From CAYHYG01 sp964360835 (lineage in GTDB: Bacteria > Patescibacteriota > Patescibacteriia > UBA1558 > 2-01-FULL-52-15): a DNA stretch of 48,622 nucleotides. Position 1 is the stretch's first letter; each line of letters starts with the position of its first letter. The translations under genes and the position numbers were made by a program. Below are positions 32,160 to 40,612 of the stretch, in pieces. The notes beneath the pieces are model-generated. The model searched no databases. It was not told the DNA's origin and saw nothing but the letters and a program-made list of their open reading frames with translations. Where the stretch lies: contig CAYHYG010000004.1 of assembly GCA_964360835.1 (NCBI GenBank), positions 1-48,622 of the forward strand, written 5' to 3'.

Positions 32160-32188
32160 TTGACAGATATTAAAGTATATGCTAAATT
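32160..32188 (+). promoter_or_regulatory. Promoter of the short RNA or exported orphan
   Basis: TTGACA, 17 bases, TAAATT with TGC directly before the -10 box (extended -10). Divergent from rrf2-suf. Confidence 0.6.
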
Positions 32189-32195
32189 ACTATAT

Positions 32196-32282
32196 TCTTT
32201 TGGAAACCTGAATACCAGGCCCTCAAGGGAGGTTCCTTACATATGAGCCCGTCACGAAAAACGTGGCGGGCTTTTCATTTTC
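32196..32282 (+). ncRNA. Candidate 85-base small RNA or attenuator leader
   Basis: Downstream of the promoter GGAA-CCT pairs with AGG-TTCC around two small hairpins (CTG...CAG and CCCT...AGGG), a three-way-junction-like fold. A terminator follows: CCCGTCACG/CGTGGCGGG with CTTTTCATTTT (32248-32282). The next ATG is 83 bases further on, so this is either a stand-alone sRNA or a leader with premature termination controlling the exported orphan. Confidence 0.45.
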
Positions 32283-32364
32283 TATACTTGTCAAAAAGAT
32301 AACTCTGTGTTAAAAAGCGTAATCCTATCAGATTGTCTGGTAGGCGTTCATCAAAGGAGTGTAA

Positions 32365-32895
32365 ATGAAGCGATATCTGTGGTTCGTCGCTCTGGCGATC
32401 GCCTTCTTGGTCGGTATCCCCGACGCCAAGGCGCAAAATACTTCTGGTGCCTACCTGATTCCGCGTGGCGCTGAATTCGTACTCGTGATCAAGTGCGAAC
32501 ATGTCGGCGACGGAAATGGTGCCGATGTTCAAGTCCAGCTCGATCCTCTCGCGGGAGACAAGAGCACGGCCATCATGGCCATGGTCACCCGGTTTGGTTT
32601 CGACAGCAACACGCATCTGCAATTGATGCCGCTCGGTTCAATCGCCATTCCAGGCATCCACCGTCTGACGCCGCGCTTCTACTGGCACGACATCAATGCA
32701 AATCAGCTCTGGCACAACATCAATGCAAATCAGCTCGAGATCAATCTCTACCGCGCCCGTCCTGATGGAAAACCGCCCAAGGACGACGACATTCCGATCT
32801 ACAGCGTTTCGTCGTCTGTCACTGTACCGGAACGCACGGTTCATACTGTCGACGGCTGGAATGAATTTCCTTCCTTCGTCTTCATTGTCCAGTAA
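32365..32895 (+). CDS. Exported protein with a tandem nonapeptide repeat, unknown function
   Basis: The 176-residue protein starts at ATG 32365 with AAGGAG upstream and has a signal peptide (YLWFVALAIAFLVGIPDAKAQ). The mature part is mostly beta. Residues about 107-125 contain WHDINANQL followed at once by WHNINANQL; the DNA is a 27-base tandem duplication with two differences. The gene looks richer in G+C than its surroundings, so transfer is possible. I do not recognise the family. Confidence 0.65.
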   Translation: MKRYLWFVALAIAFLVGIPDAKAQNTSGAYLIPRGAEFVLVIKCEHVGDGNGADVQVQLDPLAGDKSTAIMAMVTRFGFDSNTHLQLMPLGSIAIPGIHRLTPRFYWHDINANQLWHNINANQLEINLYRARPDGKPPKDDDIPIYSVSSSVTVPERTVHTVDGWNEFPSFVFIVQ

Positions 32896-32956
32896 GCAAT
32901 TCAACACCAAACCTCAGAGCCCCCGACGCGACGCGGCGGGGGGAGTCCACCTAACA

Positions 32957-33694
32957 TTAGACTTTAATCCACTTGCAGCGAAAAATCAACACCGCACTAC
33001 CGCCCCACTGCAGTGCCCAAGCTGATAAATATCCTAAATGTCCGGTCAGCATTAAAATCCCAACAATAATGATCATAGCCGAACTAATCAGACGAATGAC
33101 ATGACTCAGGTGACTAACCCTGAGCAGGTATGGCTGCAAGGAACGGAAAAATAATGCCAGCAAGAAAAATGGCAGTCCCAACCCTAGGCCAAAGACCAAC
33201 AAGAGAAATATTCCTTGCAATTGAGACTGCGCCTGTGAAGCCGTGTAAAGTATCACCGCCAGAACCGGGCCCAAGCATGGCGTCCAGGCAAAGCCAAACG
33301 TCAACCCGAAAATAAAAGAGCCTAATTTACGCGCACGTAAATGCTGAGAAGGTTGAAACTGCCAACTGCGCCAGAGCTGTGGTAGTTTTATTGTCTCTGA
33401 CATATAGACACCGATAGCGATCAGAAACACGCCGCCGATTTGTTCCAGAATTCTACGTTCGGCTGTCAGATATTTACCGAAGGTAGTAGCAGTCAGAGCC
33501 AAAAAAATAAAAATTAGCAAAAAACCAAAAATAAAAAAAAGACTATTGATCACCACCCGCCGGCGGTCATCTCCGCTCCGACTGGTGACCGCGCCCAGAT
33601 ACCCCAGATAACCAGGGACGACCGGTACCAAGCATGAAGCAAAAAAGGTTAAAAAACCGGCGATGAAACTGGCTAATAATCCTATATTATTCAT
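32957..33694 (-). CDS. ccdA: CcdA-type thiol-disulfide electron carrier
   Basis: CcdA/DsbD-beta membrane proteins pass electrons across the membrane to reduce extracytoplasmic thiols. The 245-residue protein has about six hydrophobic helices and the two redox cysteines in conserved contexts, FFASCLVPVVPGYLGYLG and FAWTPCLGPVLA. The C-terminus ends RCKWIKV with an extra Cys. It overlaps the DoxX-like gene by eight bases; a thioredoxin-like partner is not in the window. Confidence 0.9.
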   Translation of the reverse strand: MNNIGLLASFIAGFLTFFASCLVPVVPGYLGYLGAVTSRSGDDRRRVVINSLFFIFGFLLIFIFLALTATTFGKYLTAERRILEQIGGVFLIAIGVYMSETIKLPQLWRSWQFQPSQHLRARKLGSFIFGLTFGFAWTPCLGPVLAVILYTASQAQSQLQGIFLLLVFGLGLGLPFFLLALFFRSLQPYLLRVSHLSHVIRLISSAMIIIVGILMLTGHLGYLSAWALQWGGSAVLIFRCKWIKV

Positions 33695-34118
33695 TTGCTT
33701 TGAGGGTTTTCCGATGCTGACTCAATAATGAAAAAACCATGGCGATGATTAAAACATTTTTAATAATGTACTGTCCCTCCAGCGTTGGTTGCATCAGTCC
33801 GAGCCAGGTATGAGTCGGTAATAATACCATCGGCCCAAACGTCATAATCATGTGGGTGATGGTCAGCACAAATGCCAGCTTAGTCGCTCGCGGTACCAGC
33901 CACACGATAGCTAGCAAAATTTCTGCGGCGCCCAATAAAGGTAGGAATATCGGGAAAGGGATAAATGGCATCGTCTGGGCCAAGAGATCTTTGACCAAGC
34001 TTTCCGCCGGACTGGTGGCAAAAATTTTGAGTAGGCCAAACCAGCCGTAGACCAGAGCCAGAGCCAGACGCTGTAGCCAATTTGTCTGTATATCCGTCAG
34101 GTTGAAATTCAGTTTCAT
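33687..34118 (-). CDS. DoxX-like membrane protein
   Basis: From ATG 34118 (MKLNFNLTDIQTNW) the product has 143 residues and four hydrophobic helices. The pattern YGWFGLLKIF...PLLGAAEILLAIVWL...KLAFVLTITHMI fits DoxX/DUF417-like proteins, some of which associate with thiol or oxidative-stress functions. Its coupling to ccdA supports a redox context. The start is not certain because no ribosome-binding site is visible; an upstream ATG would add 19 polar residues. Confidence 0.7.
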   Translation of the reverse strand: MKLNFNLTDIQTNWLQRLALALVYGWFGLLKIFATSPAESLVKDLLAQTMPFIPFPIFLPLLGAAEILLAIVWLVPRATKLAFVLTITHMIMTFGPMVLLPTHTWLGLMQPTLEGQYIIKNVLIIAMVFSLLSQHRKTLKANE

Positions 34119-34225
34119 GTGGAGATATTGTAGCAGACCATTTGCCCGATGGACAATATGTATCTTTTTGTCCACTCGGTGTACAATTATTAAATAAGTT
34201 ATTTAATTTATTAACTATTACAATT

Positions 34226-34444
34226 ATGGCTATCAAAAAAAATCCAAAAGCAGATAGTTCTACCCTTGATTTTCATGATATAGCGGAGCAATTAATGGGT
34301 CGTGTCATGCAGGCCAAAGACAAATATGACTCGCTTGATCCCAAGACTAAGAAAAAAATTATTAAAGGCGTGGCTGCTGCGGCCGCCACTCTAGCCGCAG
34401 TCGGCCTGGTGAAAAAAATGGCCAGTAACAAAAAACGGCTCTAA
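34226..34444 (+). CDS. Small basic protein with one hydrophobic helix
   Basis: From ATG 34226 it encodes 72 residues, MAIKKNPKADSSTLDFHD..., a Lys-rich linker (DPKTKKKIIKG), an Ala-rich helix (VAAAAATLAAVGLVKKM) and a basic end. Promoter-like TTGTCC, 17 bases, TAAATA lies at 34168-34196. It ends in a terminator that overlaps its last codons. Function unknown; it could be membrane-associated. Confidence 0.55.
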   Translation: MAIKKNPKADSSTLDFHDIAEQLMGRVMQAKDKYDSLDPKTKKKIIKGVAAAAATLAAVGLVKKMASNKKRL

Positions 34445-34456
34445 GCCGTTTTTTCT
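34432..34456 (+). terminator. Terminator overlapping the end of the small basic protein gene
   Basis: AAAAAACGGCT and AGCCGTTTTTT pair around a minimal loop and a T run follows. Confidence 0.8.
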
Positions 34457-34471
34457 TTGCTCGATCAGCAA

Positions 34472-34762
34472 TTATCTTTTCCTACGATAAACCTCATTAA
34501 TGGTGCGATGAAAACGGTAGAGAAACATGACTATCAACAGCAGACCCACGATAGAAAAATATTCCTGATACGGAGCAAACTTTGGTGTGCCTAGAGCGTC
34601 CAATAGTTGCATTAATTCCTTGGCTACCAGGACAGCGAGGGCCACAGAGAAGATCTTGAAGGCTTTATCAAGTCCTTTTTCAGATTGCCAGATGACAGAG
34701 AATGACAGAGCCAGGGCAATCAGCGAGACAACGAAACCAATAAGATTGACAGTAAAGTTCAT
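34472..34762 (-). CDS. Three-helix membrane protein, unknown
   Basis: The 96-residue protein has hydrophobic stretches at about 5-25, 36-55 and 68-85 (NLIGFVVSLIALALSFSVIW, FSIVGLLLIVMFLYRFH) and a basic end RRKR. Directly follows the DUF4215 protein by three bases, so it is in the same transcript. No known domain recognised. Confidence 0.6.
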   Translation of the reverse strand: MNFTVNLIGFVVSLIALALSFSVIWQSEKGLDKAFKIFSVALAVLVAKELMQLLDALGTPKFAPYQEYFSIVGLLLIVMFLYRFHRTINEVYRRKR

Positions 34763-34765
34763 AGC

Positions 34766-36271
34766 TTATATTTTAGTTAAATAACCCAGATGACGCAAAT
34801 CATTCTCAGAGATAGGATGATCGAGTCGTCCCAAACCTTGCAATAAACGATACTCAAAGTATACTGCCAAGAGAGCCATTAAGAAAAAAGCAATAATCGT
34901 CTGTAAGACGATCGACCAATTTATTTTTAATGATTCCAAGAGCGGAGAAGCTAATGGCGTTACAAAAAATGAAGCACTTGATACAGCCGTTACTGGACCG
35001 TAGGGAAAGGTCACTGTTAGTTGATAGACTCCTGGCTTGAGGTTAAATGGCAACTCCAGATCTGTCTGAATATTATTCTGACGTTGAACAGTATGCAATA
35101 AATTGTGTTGCCAGATAGCCTCTCCTTGCTGACTATAGACCGTATAGGTCAGCTGCTGCTCTGGAGACTCCGTCTGACTATAATGATTCATGACCAGACG
35201 ACTCCTGATGACTTCGCCGACTCTATACTGCTCATTGGTACTGAGACGCATATCATAGGCAATATATTCTCCGAGAGACTCAAAAATAATTGGACTTTCA
35301 AAAGCTAAGCCTTCCTGCAACAGCTTGGCTTTATCGACATCAGGTTGCTGTAGCTGCTCTAATATTTTATTTACATCATCAACAAATTTTCCACTGTGAC
35401 TAGCGTCGACTATGAAATGTATCACAAATTCTTCGATCAAAACCTGTCCACCGTCAGCGCTATAAACAGTTAAGAACAAATCATGAGGCCCATCAGTTAG
35501 CTGTTTCTGCGGTCGCCATTGCCAGGCACCTTTGGCATCAGCTTGTATGACGATTGTCTCAATCTCTGACCGAACTAGGATACGGATCAAAGCAAATGGT
35601 ACGCCTACCACTCCCCGAACCGTTGGACGGCGAGATGACATGATCGGTATAGATCTACCGGCGCTATCGATATCTAGATTTACTGCCTTCGACTCTCCTC
35701 CCTCATCTATGAGGCGAACTTTAAGTGTGGTTAGTGGCTCGGATGGCGGACTCGGCGGAACCTCTGGATCTTTGATCTTCGGCTCTACCCGAGGTAAAGG
35801 CAGAACTATCGGCGTCGGACTAATATAACCTCCTCCACCTCCACCCGAACTGCCACCACCTCCAGTCTCAGTCTGACATTGGGCGCTACATCCATCTCCA
35901 TTGGTCGTATTACCATCATCACACTGCTCACCATTTTCAGATACTATATTACCACAGATCGGCGCGGTGACAGCGCTACACAGATCGTTGCAATAATTTG
36001 GCGTACCATTACGGGCAGTACCGTCATCACAAAATTCATCAGCATCAACGACCGCATCGCCGCAGACATCAGCGCCATTGATGACCAAAGAAAAATTTAC
36101 GTTGCTGGCCCGGGTCTGCATCAAAGTCAAAACCAAGAGACTACCTAAGACCAGCGAGATGATAACTAAAAAAGTAAAATAAAACATATGCCGACGTCTC
36201 CGTTGACGTAAGTTTGACCAATGCCGATGAGCGGCATACAAATGTATGGTTCCTTGATGTGTGTGGGGCAT
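34766..36271 (-). CDS. DUF4215-type Cys-rich surface protein
   Basis: The 501-residue protein has an N-terminal anchor after a basic stretch (RRRRHMFYFTFLVIISLVLGSLL). Two Cys-rich repeats follow, with CGDAVVDADEFCDDGTARNG and CGNIVSENGEQCDDGNTTNG as the recognisable starts; these are DUF4215/Myxococcus-type repeats with a GDGCSAQC end. A Gly/Ser/Pro linker (GGGGSSGGGGGG, PTPIVLPLPRVEPKIKDPEVPP), a beta-rich middle and a C-terminal transmembrane helix (IVLQTIIAFFLMALLAVYF) complete it. Two anchors suggest a large extracellular loop. It is the last large gene of the surface cluster. Confidence 0.8.
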   Translation of the reverse strand: MPHTHQGTIHLYAAHRHWSNLRQRRRRHMFYFTFLVIISLVLGSLLVLTLMQTRASNVNFSLVINGADVCGDAVVDADEFCDDGTARNGTPNYCNDLCSAVTAPICGNIVSENGEQCDDGNTTNGDGCSAQCQTETGGGGSSGGGGGGYISPTPIVLPLPRVEPKIKDPEVPPSPPSEPLTTLKVRLIDEGGESKAVNLDIDSAGRSIPIMSSRRPTVRGVVGVPFALIRILVRSEIETIVIQADAKGAWQWRPQKQLTDGPHDLFLTVYSADGGQVLIEEFVIHFIVDASHSGKFVDDVNKILEQLQQPDVDKAKLLQEGLAFESPIIFESLGEYIAYDMRLSTNEQYRVGEVIRSRLVMNHYSQTESPEQQLTYTVYSQQGEAIWQHNLLHTVQRQNNIQTDLELPFNLKPGVYQLTVTFPYGPVTAVSSASFFVTPLASPLLESLKINWSIVLQTIIAFFLMALLAVYFEYRLLQGLGRLDHPISENDLRHLGYLTKI

Positions 36272-36332
36272 ATATACAGGTAAACTGTAGCAAATAAACT
36301 AGACGAGCGATATGTCCATCGGCTACTAGAAG

Positions 36333-38462
36333 CTAAGAAGCCACGACTGACAGTGTCATATTGATGTCATAATCGCTGGCAACTGGCTGCTCAGCTGGTA
36401 TTGTCTGCGAAATACTAATACTAGTGATATCCCAATAACAGTTTGTCTGTGCTGATGCTCCAGCAGTAACTAAGGTAATGGAATTCGTCACACCCTCGGA
36501 AAATCCTGCCGAAGAACTTTTTGTGAGTCCGGTTGTGGCACATCCCGATTGCGGCGTTATAGTTGAAACAGACGCGTCGACAGTCATCTGTCCACCCAGT
36601 GAATCAGCATCTCCACCATCAGTAGCGCTAGCCGTCGGATCATTAAAATCATAATCAGTTCCGGCACTATCCCAAACAGCTGTTGTGCCAGCAGCGGCAA
36701 TTGAGAGAGTCCACGTAGCTGTTCCGGTGGTATTGGTTACTCTAACCTTCTCGCTAGCCGTGCCAAAAGTACCGCTGGCTGTTTGATAAACGAATGCCAC
36801 GGTACCGGCGCTCATGGTCATGGATGGACTAGCTACAGAGCTACCACCCGAATCCACAATGTCTACAGATAATGATCCACTAGTCGGTGTAAAGGGAGAT
36901 CCGCTGACCGTCGTACCGGAATCATAGTTACCATAACTGTCTTTTTGAAATATTTTATACGAGTAGGCCTGTCCGCCGGTTAATGCCGTTGTCAGACACC
37001 CACCGCCCCCGCCTGTACCATCGATAGCATCTGAGACGGCTGTTGAGGCGGCATCTGCTGTACGGACACAGGCAACAGTGGCGGAGGTAATGATGTCGCC
37101 AGAGGTATAGTCAGTACCCTCGGCCGGAACCTCGCTGCCGGGCGTAGATGCAGCCCAGCGTAAAACGACCGAACGGCTAAAATCTGAGCTGGCTGAAGTG
37201 GTCCAGCTCAAAGTAACCTTGGCATTGCCGACCGTGCCACCAGTAGACGTAGCACTACTAGGCACTGTATTATCCACGGTAATAGTTGTACCAGCGGTAT
37301 CTGATCCAACTGTGGCATTGCTGGCAGTGATACTCGTGACTGAAGCTGTCACGCCATAGCTTCCGGCCGACAAACTGGCATGGCTGGTGGCCGTGAAAAC
37401 AACTCGAAAAAAGGCTTCCGTGGTTGACACCGGGACAGGCGTACCGCCACTAAAAGACCAATTATTTCCAGATGGCGTAGAAACGGTGCTGTAATACTGC
37501 GTCGTCATGGCTTCATTCCAGATTTGAACGCTGGCCACCGCTGCCGTATTTACTGTAGTCACTGTCACGGCTGTAATCGAATCAGCGCCTATACTAGTAG
37601 TTAAACTAAACTGATCTATATAATTCCCAGTACTTCCGGGTGCGACTGTTGAACCTCCAGGATCACTGCCCGTAGCCAGTACTGTCTGTGGTTTCAAGGC
37701 AATAGTCATAAAACCCTTGACCGTAGCGGTACCATTCGTAACCGTAGTGGCGTCATAAATCCCGGCCGTAGTCTTTTCACCTTCAGCAACAAATAAACCT
37801 CCTCCATTACCGCCTATACTTCCGGCATCTGCTCGCTCAGCAATATTAGTCAAACTAGCGTTCGTCTGCCCGCTAAAATGAGCAGCTACGCTATCATTCA
37901 TACGAGAGCCAACTATGATCACCATAGTATTCGCGACAGTTGTCGTATCTCCTGTGATGGACCAGCTGGTATCAGATGTCGCCTCTACTCCACCGCTGGT
38001 AACATCCCAGGGGTTACCGCTGGTGATAACGCCGCGCCAGGCGCAGATAAGACCGTCTTGGTGGTCACCGGAATCAGCAGTTGTGGGATCACCTTGGGTT
38101 CCATTGTACCGTGACCAGAACGCTGTTAGTCGAGTGGCTGAAGCGCCGGCAGCTGTACCGGTGCCCTGAGGTGAATCCGTCACTTCGGTCCATGTACCTC
38201 CATTAGCATTGGCAATAGTAATAGCTTCATTAGCAGTCTCTAAAAAAAGCAACAAAATATCATTACTCTGAATACCTATCGGAAGAGCGGGAATTATGGC
38301 ATTCGAATTTTTAGTAGCTTGGTATGCTCCACAGGAAACAAATGACGGTGAAGCTGCTTGCGTCTGCTGAATATTAAAAGGCCATCCCTGCAATAAGGAT
38401 GAGACAACCATTATAAACACTAATAGTCCGCGAGCAAAATTTTTGACACGCCTGCGAGTCAT
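36333..38462 (-). CDS. Large surface protein with C-terminal beta domain shared with the 40-kb paralogues
   Basis: The 709-residue protein begins with a signal peptide (LLVFIMVVSSLLQGWPFN...ASPSF). A first beta-rich half follows with GTWTEVTDSPQGT and low-complexity Gly/Thr/Ser segments and a likely Fn3-like module (TLSWTTSASSDFSRSVVLRW). The last 170 residues (SLSVDIVDSGGSSVASPSMTM to DYDINMTLSVVAS) are clearly homologous to the two 230-residue proteins at 39.9-41.3 kb, with TATWTLSIAAAG and the end IPAEQPVASDYDI. This domain recalls WxL domains (a WTL tripeptide is present) but lacks a second W. Predicted to be exported and attached to other wall components. Confidence 0.8.
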   Translation of the reverse strand: MTRRRVKNFARGLLVFIMVVSSLLQGWPFNIQQTQAASPSFVSCGAYQATKNSNAIIPALPIGIQSNDILLLFLETANEAITIANANGGTWTEVTDSPQGTGTAAGASATRLTAFWSRYNGTQGDPTTADSGDHQDGLICAWRGVITSGNPWDVTSGGVEATSDTSWSITGDTTTVANTMVIIVGSRMNDSVAAHFSGQTNASLTNIAERADAGSIGGNGGGLFVAEGEKTTAGIYDATTVTNGTATVKGFMTIALKPQTVLATGSDPGGSTVAPGSTGNYIDQFSLTTSIGADSITAVTVTTVNTAAVASVQIWNEAMTTQYYSTVSTPSGNNWSFSGGTPVPVSTTEAFFRVVFTATSHASLSAGSYGVTASVTSITASNATVGSDTAGTTITVDNTVPSSATSTGGTVGNAKVTLSWTTSASSDFSRSVVLRWAASTPGSEVPAEGTDYTSGDIITSATVACVRTADAASTAVSDAIDGTGGGGGCLTTALTGGQAYSYKIFQKDSYGNYDSGTTVSGSPFTPTSGSLSVDIVDSGGSSVASPSMTMSAGTVAFVYQTASGTFGTASEKVRVTNTTGTATWTLSIAAAGTTAVWDSAGTDYDFNDPTASATDGGDADSLGGQMTVDASVSTITPQSGCATTGLTKSSSAGFSEGVTNSITLVTAGASAQTNCYWDITSISISQTIPAEQPVASDYDINMTLSVVAS

Positions 38463-38473
38463 AGTTTAGAGAC

Positions 38474-39823
38474 CTAAACTTTAGGTTTAGCCCTGACAAC
38501 TTTCCTAGCCATGGTTATTTTCTTCAACTTTGGCGGTACTTTCAGACTCATACCAGCCCGCAGAGAATACGGTGGCTTCATTCTATTTACCTTAGTCAAG
38601 ATTTTCCAGTTAACTTGATATAGCGAAGCAACTGCGTGAAGATCATCACCTGACTTAACTTTATAACTACCTGTCCAAGATTTATTGATCCAATCTGACT
38701 GTTTACGTTTAAACCAGAAGAAAAATAGCAATCCCAAGACAAATACTACGATACCAATCTCAGCGATCAAACCAGCAGTTTGCGGCATCAAGAAAAACCA
38801 TTGTGTTGGCCAGTCAAGATTCTGATCATCATAAGTGATGTCTAAGCCAGTACGATAAAAACCACCCCAGAAGGTATCGGCAAATTCAAAGTTCCAGGCA
38901 GCAGTGTCCTCGCGCAATATTGAATAGATTCCGCCAAACTGCTGTACTTGCTGACCAAGCAGATCTCTAACAATCAATTTTACATCAGCATCAACTGAAA
39001 TATTACCACTATTTTTGACTGTTGGTTTCATAATCACACCACCGTTACTGGCGGTAGATATTTCAAAACCAATAATCTCTAATTTTTTGAACGTCTCTCC
39101 CGGCACCGTAATAGCCACTCTCATACCGGCACGCGTTGCCAAACTAATGCCTGACTCCAACTTATCTTCCTTTTTTTCCTGGATCAAAATACAACCATCA
39201 TGCTCACCCACACTAGCTGTCTTGGGCACGCGAATACTAAAAGGTACCAAAACCTTAGCTCCTCCGGGAACCTTCACTATCATCGGCTGTGTCAGATCAG
39301 ACTTGGCTTCAAACTCAGCTCTATCATCTATGCCATCATTGTCGCTATCAGCTGAAAATAGATTACTACTCAGTTCTTTTTCTTGAATATCAGTCAAACC
39401 ATCATTATCGCTATCCAATGTCTCGTCAATTTCTGTTTTTTTAGCCTCCGTAGTTGTAGCTGTGGTGGTATCCTCTGCCTTATCCCAAACAGGTAGATCA
39501 AATTTGATCCAGCTACCGACGCTTTCTTTCGGCTCTGTCAACTGACGGCAAGCGAAGCCGCCATCACTAGATGGCGTGGAGTCTGCCGCATAAATCATCA
39601 ACACCCGCTCACCATCTGTATTATTTATAACCTGTACACCTTCGTTCTTTTGCTCACCTAACTCCAAGGTATGAATAAAAATAGAATCACTGCGCGGATT
39701 ATCAGCACGAGGATAGGCCGGTCTGCCACCAAAGCCTCCATACTCAATGGCCTGAGCTGTCGACGAGATCAGTAATAATAAATAAATGAAAACTGATCGA
39801 ATTATTTTTGTTTCTTTTTTCAT
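38474..39823 (-). CDS. DUF916-like membrane protein with Ca-binding repeats and C-terminal LysM
   Basis: The 449-residue protein starts with a signal peptide (IRSVFIYLLLLISSTAQAIE). A DUF916-like beta domain follows (SIFIHTLELGEQKNEGVQVINNTDGERVL..., with VGSWIKFDLP and VPFSIRVPKTASVGEHDGCI). Inserted at about 125-170 are two thrombospondin-type-3 Ca sites (DSDNDGLTDIQEKE, DSDNDGIDDRAEFE). After a second beta domain there is one transmembrane helix (GLIAEIGIVVFVLGLLFFFWF, about 355-375). A LysM module (YKVKSGDDLHAVASLYQVNW...) ends it, in a position where membrane topology would put it inside the cell. Own promoter upstream; nearest partners are the WxL-like proteins on both sides. Confidence 0.8.
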   Translation of the reverse strand: MKKETKIIRSVFIYLLLLISSTAQAIEYGGFGGRPAYPRADNPRSDSIFIHTLELGEQKNEGVQVINNTDGERVLMIYAADSTPSSDGGFACRQLTEPKESVGSWIKFDLPVWDKAEDTTTATTTEAKKTEIDETLDSDNDGLTDIQEKELSSNLFSADSDNDGIDDRAEFEAKSDLTQPMIVKVPGGAKVLVPFSIRVPKTASVGEHDGCILIQEKKEDKLESGISLATRAGMRVAITVPGETFKKLEIIGFEISTASNGGVIMKPTVKNSGNISVDADVKLIVRDLLGQQVQQFGGIYSILREDTAAWNFEFADTFWGGFYRTGLDITYDDQNLDWPTQWFFLMPQTAGLIAEIGIVVFVLGLLFFFWFKRKQSDWINKSWTGSYKVKSGDDLHAVASLYQVNWKILTKVNRMKPPYSLRAGMSLKVPPKLKKITMARKVVRAKPKV

Positions 39824-39836
39824 GAATTTCCGATTT

Positions 39837-39864
39837 ATTATACCATAGTTTGAGCAATCGTAAA
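39837..39864 (-). promoter_or_regulatory. Promoter of the DUF916-like gene
   Basis: Minus strand: TTTACG, 16 bases, TATAAT; start about 39830, leaving a leader of about seven bases. Confidence 0.6.
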
Positions 39865-39867
39865 ATG

Positions 39868-39905
39868 AAAAATCACACTGCTAATTCACAGTGGATTTTT
39901 TTGGA
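39868..39905 (-). terminator. Terminator of the paralogue pair
   Basis: Minus strand: AAAAATCCACTG pairs with CAGTGTGATTTTT around an eight-base loop, followed by TCATTTTAC. It separates the two-gene unit from the DUF916-like gene. Confidence 0.65.
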
Positions 39906-39922
39906 GACAATAATTATTTTAT

Positions 39923-40612
39923 TTATGAAGCTACGACTGATAAAACCATACTAATATCATAGTCAGATGCAGCTGGTTGCTCAGCTGGTACTTTTTGACT
40001 GATGGTCACTCCAGTCAATTTCCAGTCACCGATGTCATTTGAGGCTATTGCTCCGGTCAACACTGTAATGCTATTAGTAGTGCCTTCAAGAAAAGCAGTA
40101 GATGATCCTTTGGTTACGTTAGTCACAACGCAAGAAGCACATTGACCGACTGCTAATGTCCCAACCGATGGATCTACGGTCATCTGACCACCAAGAGCGT
40201 CAACATCAGCACCGTCAGTGCAGCCCGTACCAGTAGAATCGTTAAAATCATAGTCTGTACCGACACTATCCCAGACAGCCGTGGTGGCTGAGCCGGCTAG
40301 CGATGCTGTCCAGCCGCCATCAGCCGCGTCAGGATTTTTCACATAAATAACTTGAGAGGCAGAGCCAAAGGTACCTGTAGCTGTCTGACAAGTAAAGCTA
40401 AAGGTTACCGCGCCCATTGCCACACTAGGACTAGCGACCGTGACATAGCTGGCATCAACGATGTCTACGGCTAAGGTGCCGGCGCTCACGACCTGAGTAA
40501 AATTTGAAGTTGAGCTAGCCAAGACATAGCTAGCAGAACCAAAACTTACGGTCGTAGTCAACAGAGCCACGATCAGACTGAGGGAGGTAATTTTTCGTAA
40601 AAAATAATTCAT
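39923..40612 (-). CDS. Exported beta-domain protein, paralogue 1 (WxL-like)
   Basis: The 229-residue protein has a signal peptide (LSLIVALLTTTVSFGSASYVLASST) and one beta domain (TLAVDIVDASYVTVASPSV, ending PAEQPAASDYDISMVLSVVAS). It shares a 149-residue C-terminal segment that is identical with paralogue 2, encoded by identical DNA; only the N-terminal quarter differs. Cysteines occur in CQTATG, GTGCTDG and GQCASCVV. Co-transcribed with paralogue 2 (13-base spacer). Confidence 0.8.
   Translation of the reverse strand: MNYFLRKITSLSLIVALLTTTVSFGSASYVLASSTSNFTQVVSAGTLAVDIVDASYVTVASPSVAMGAVTFSFTCQTATGTFGSASQVIYVKNPDAADGGWTASLAGSATTAVWDSVGTDYDFNDSTGTGCTDGADVDALGGQMTVDPSVGTLAVGQCASCVVTNVTKGSSTAFLEGTTNSITVLTGAIASNDIGDWKLTGVTISQKVPAEQPAASDYDISMVLSVVAS

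Noticed and set aside
32880..32956. GC-rich hairpin after the exported orphan as a terminator
   Set aside because: A CCCCG...CGGGG stem is present but no T run follows, so an intrinsic terminator is not supported.
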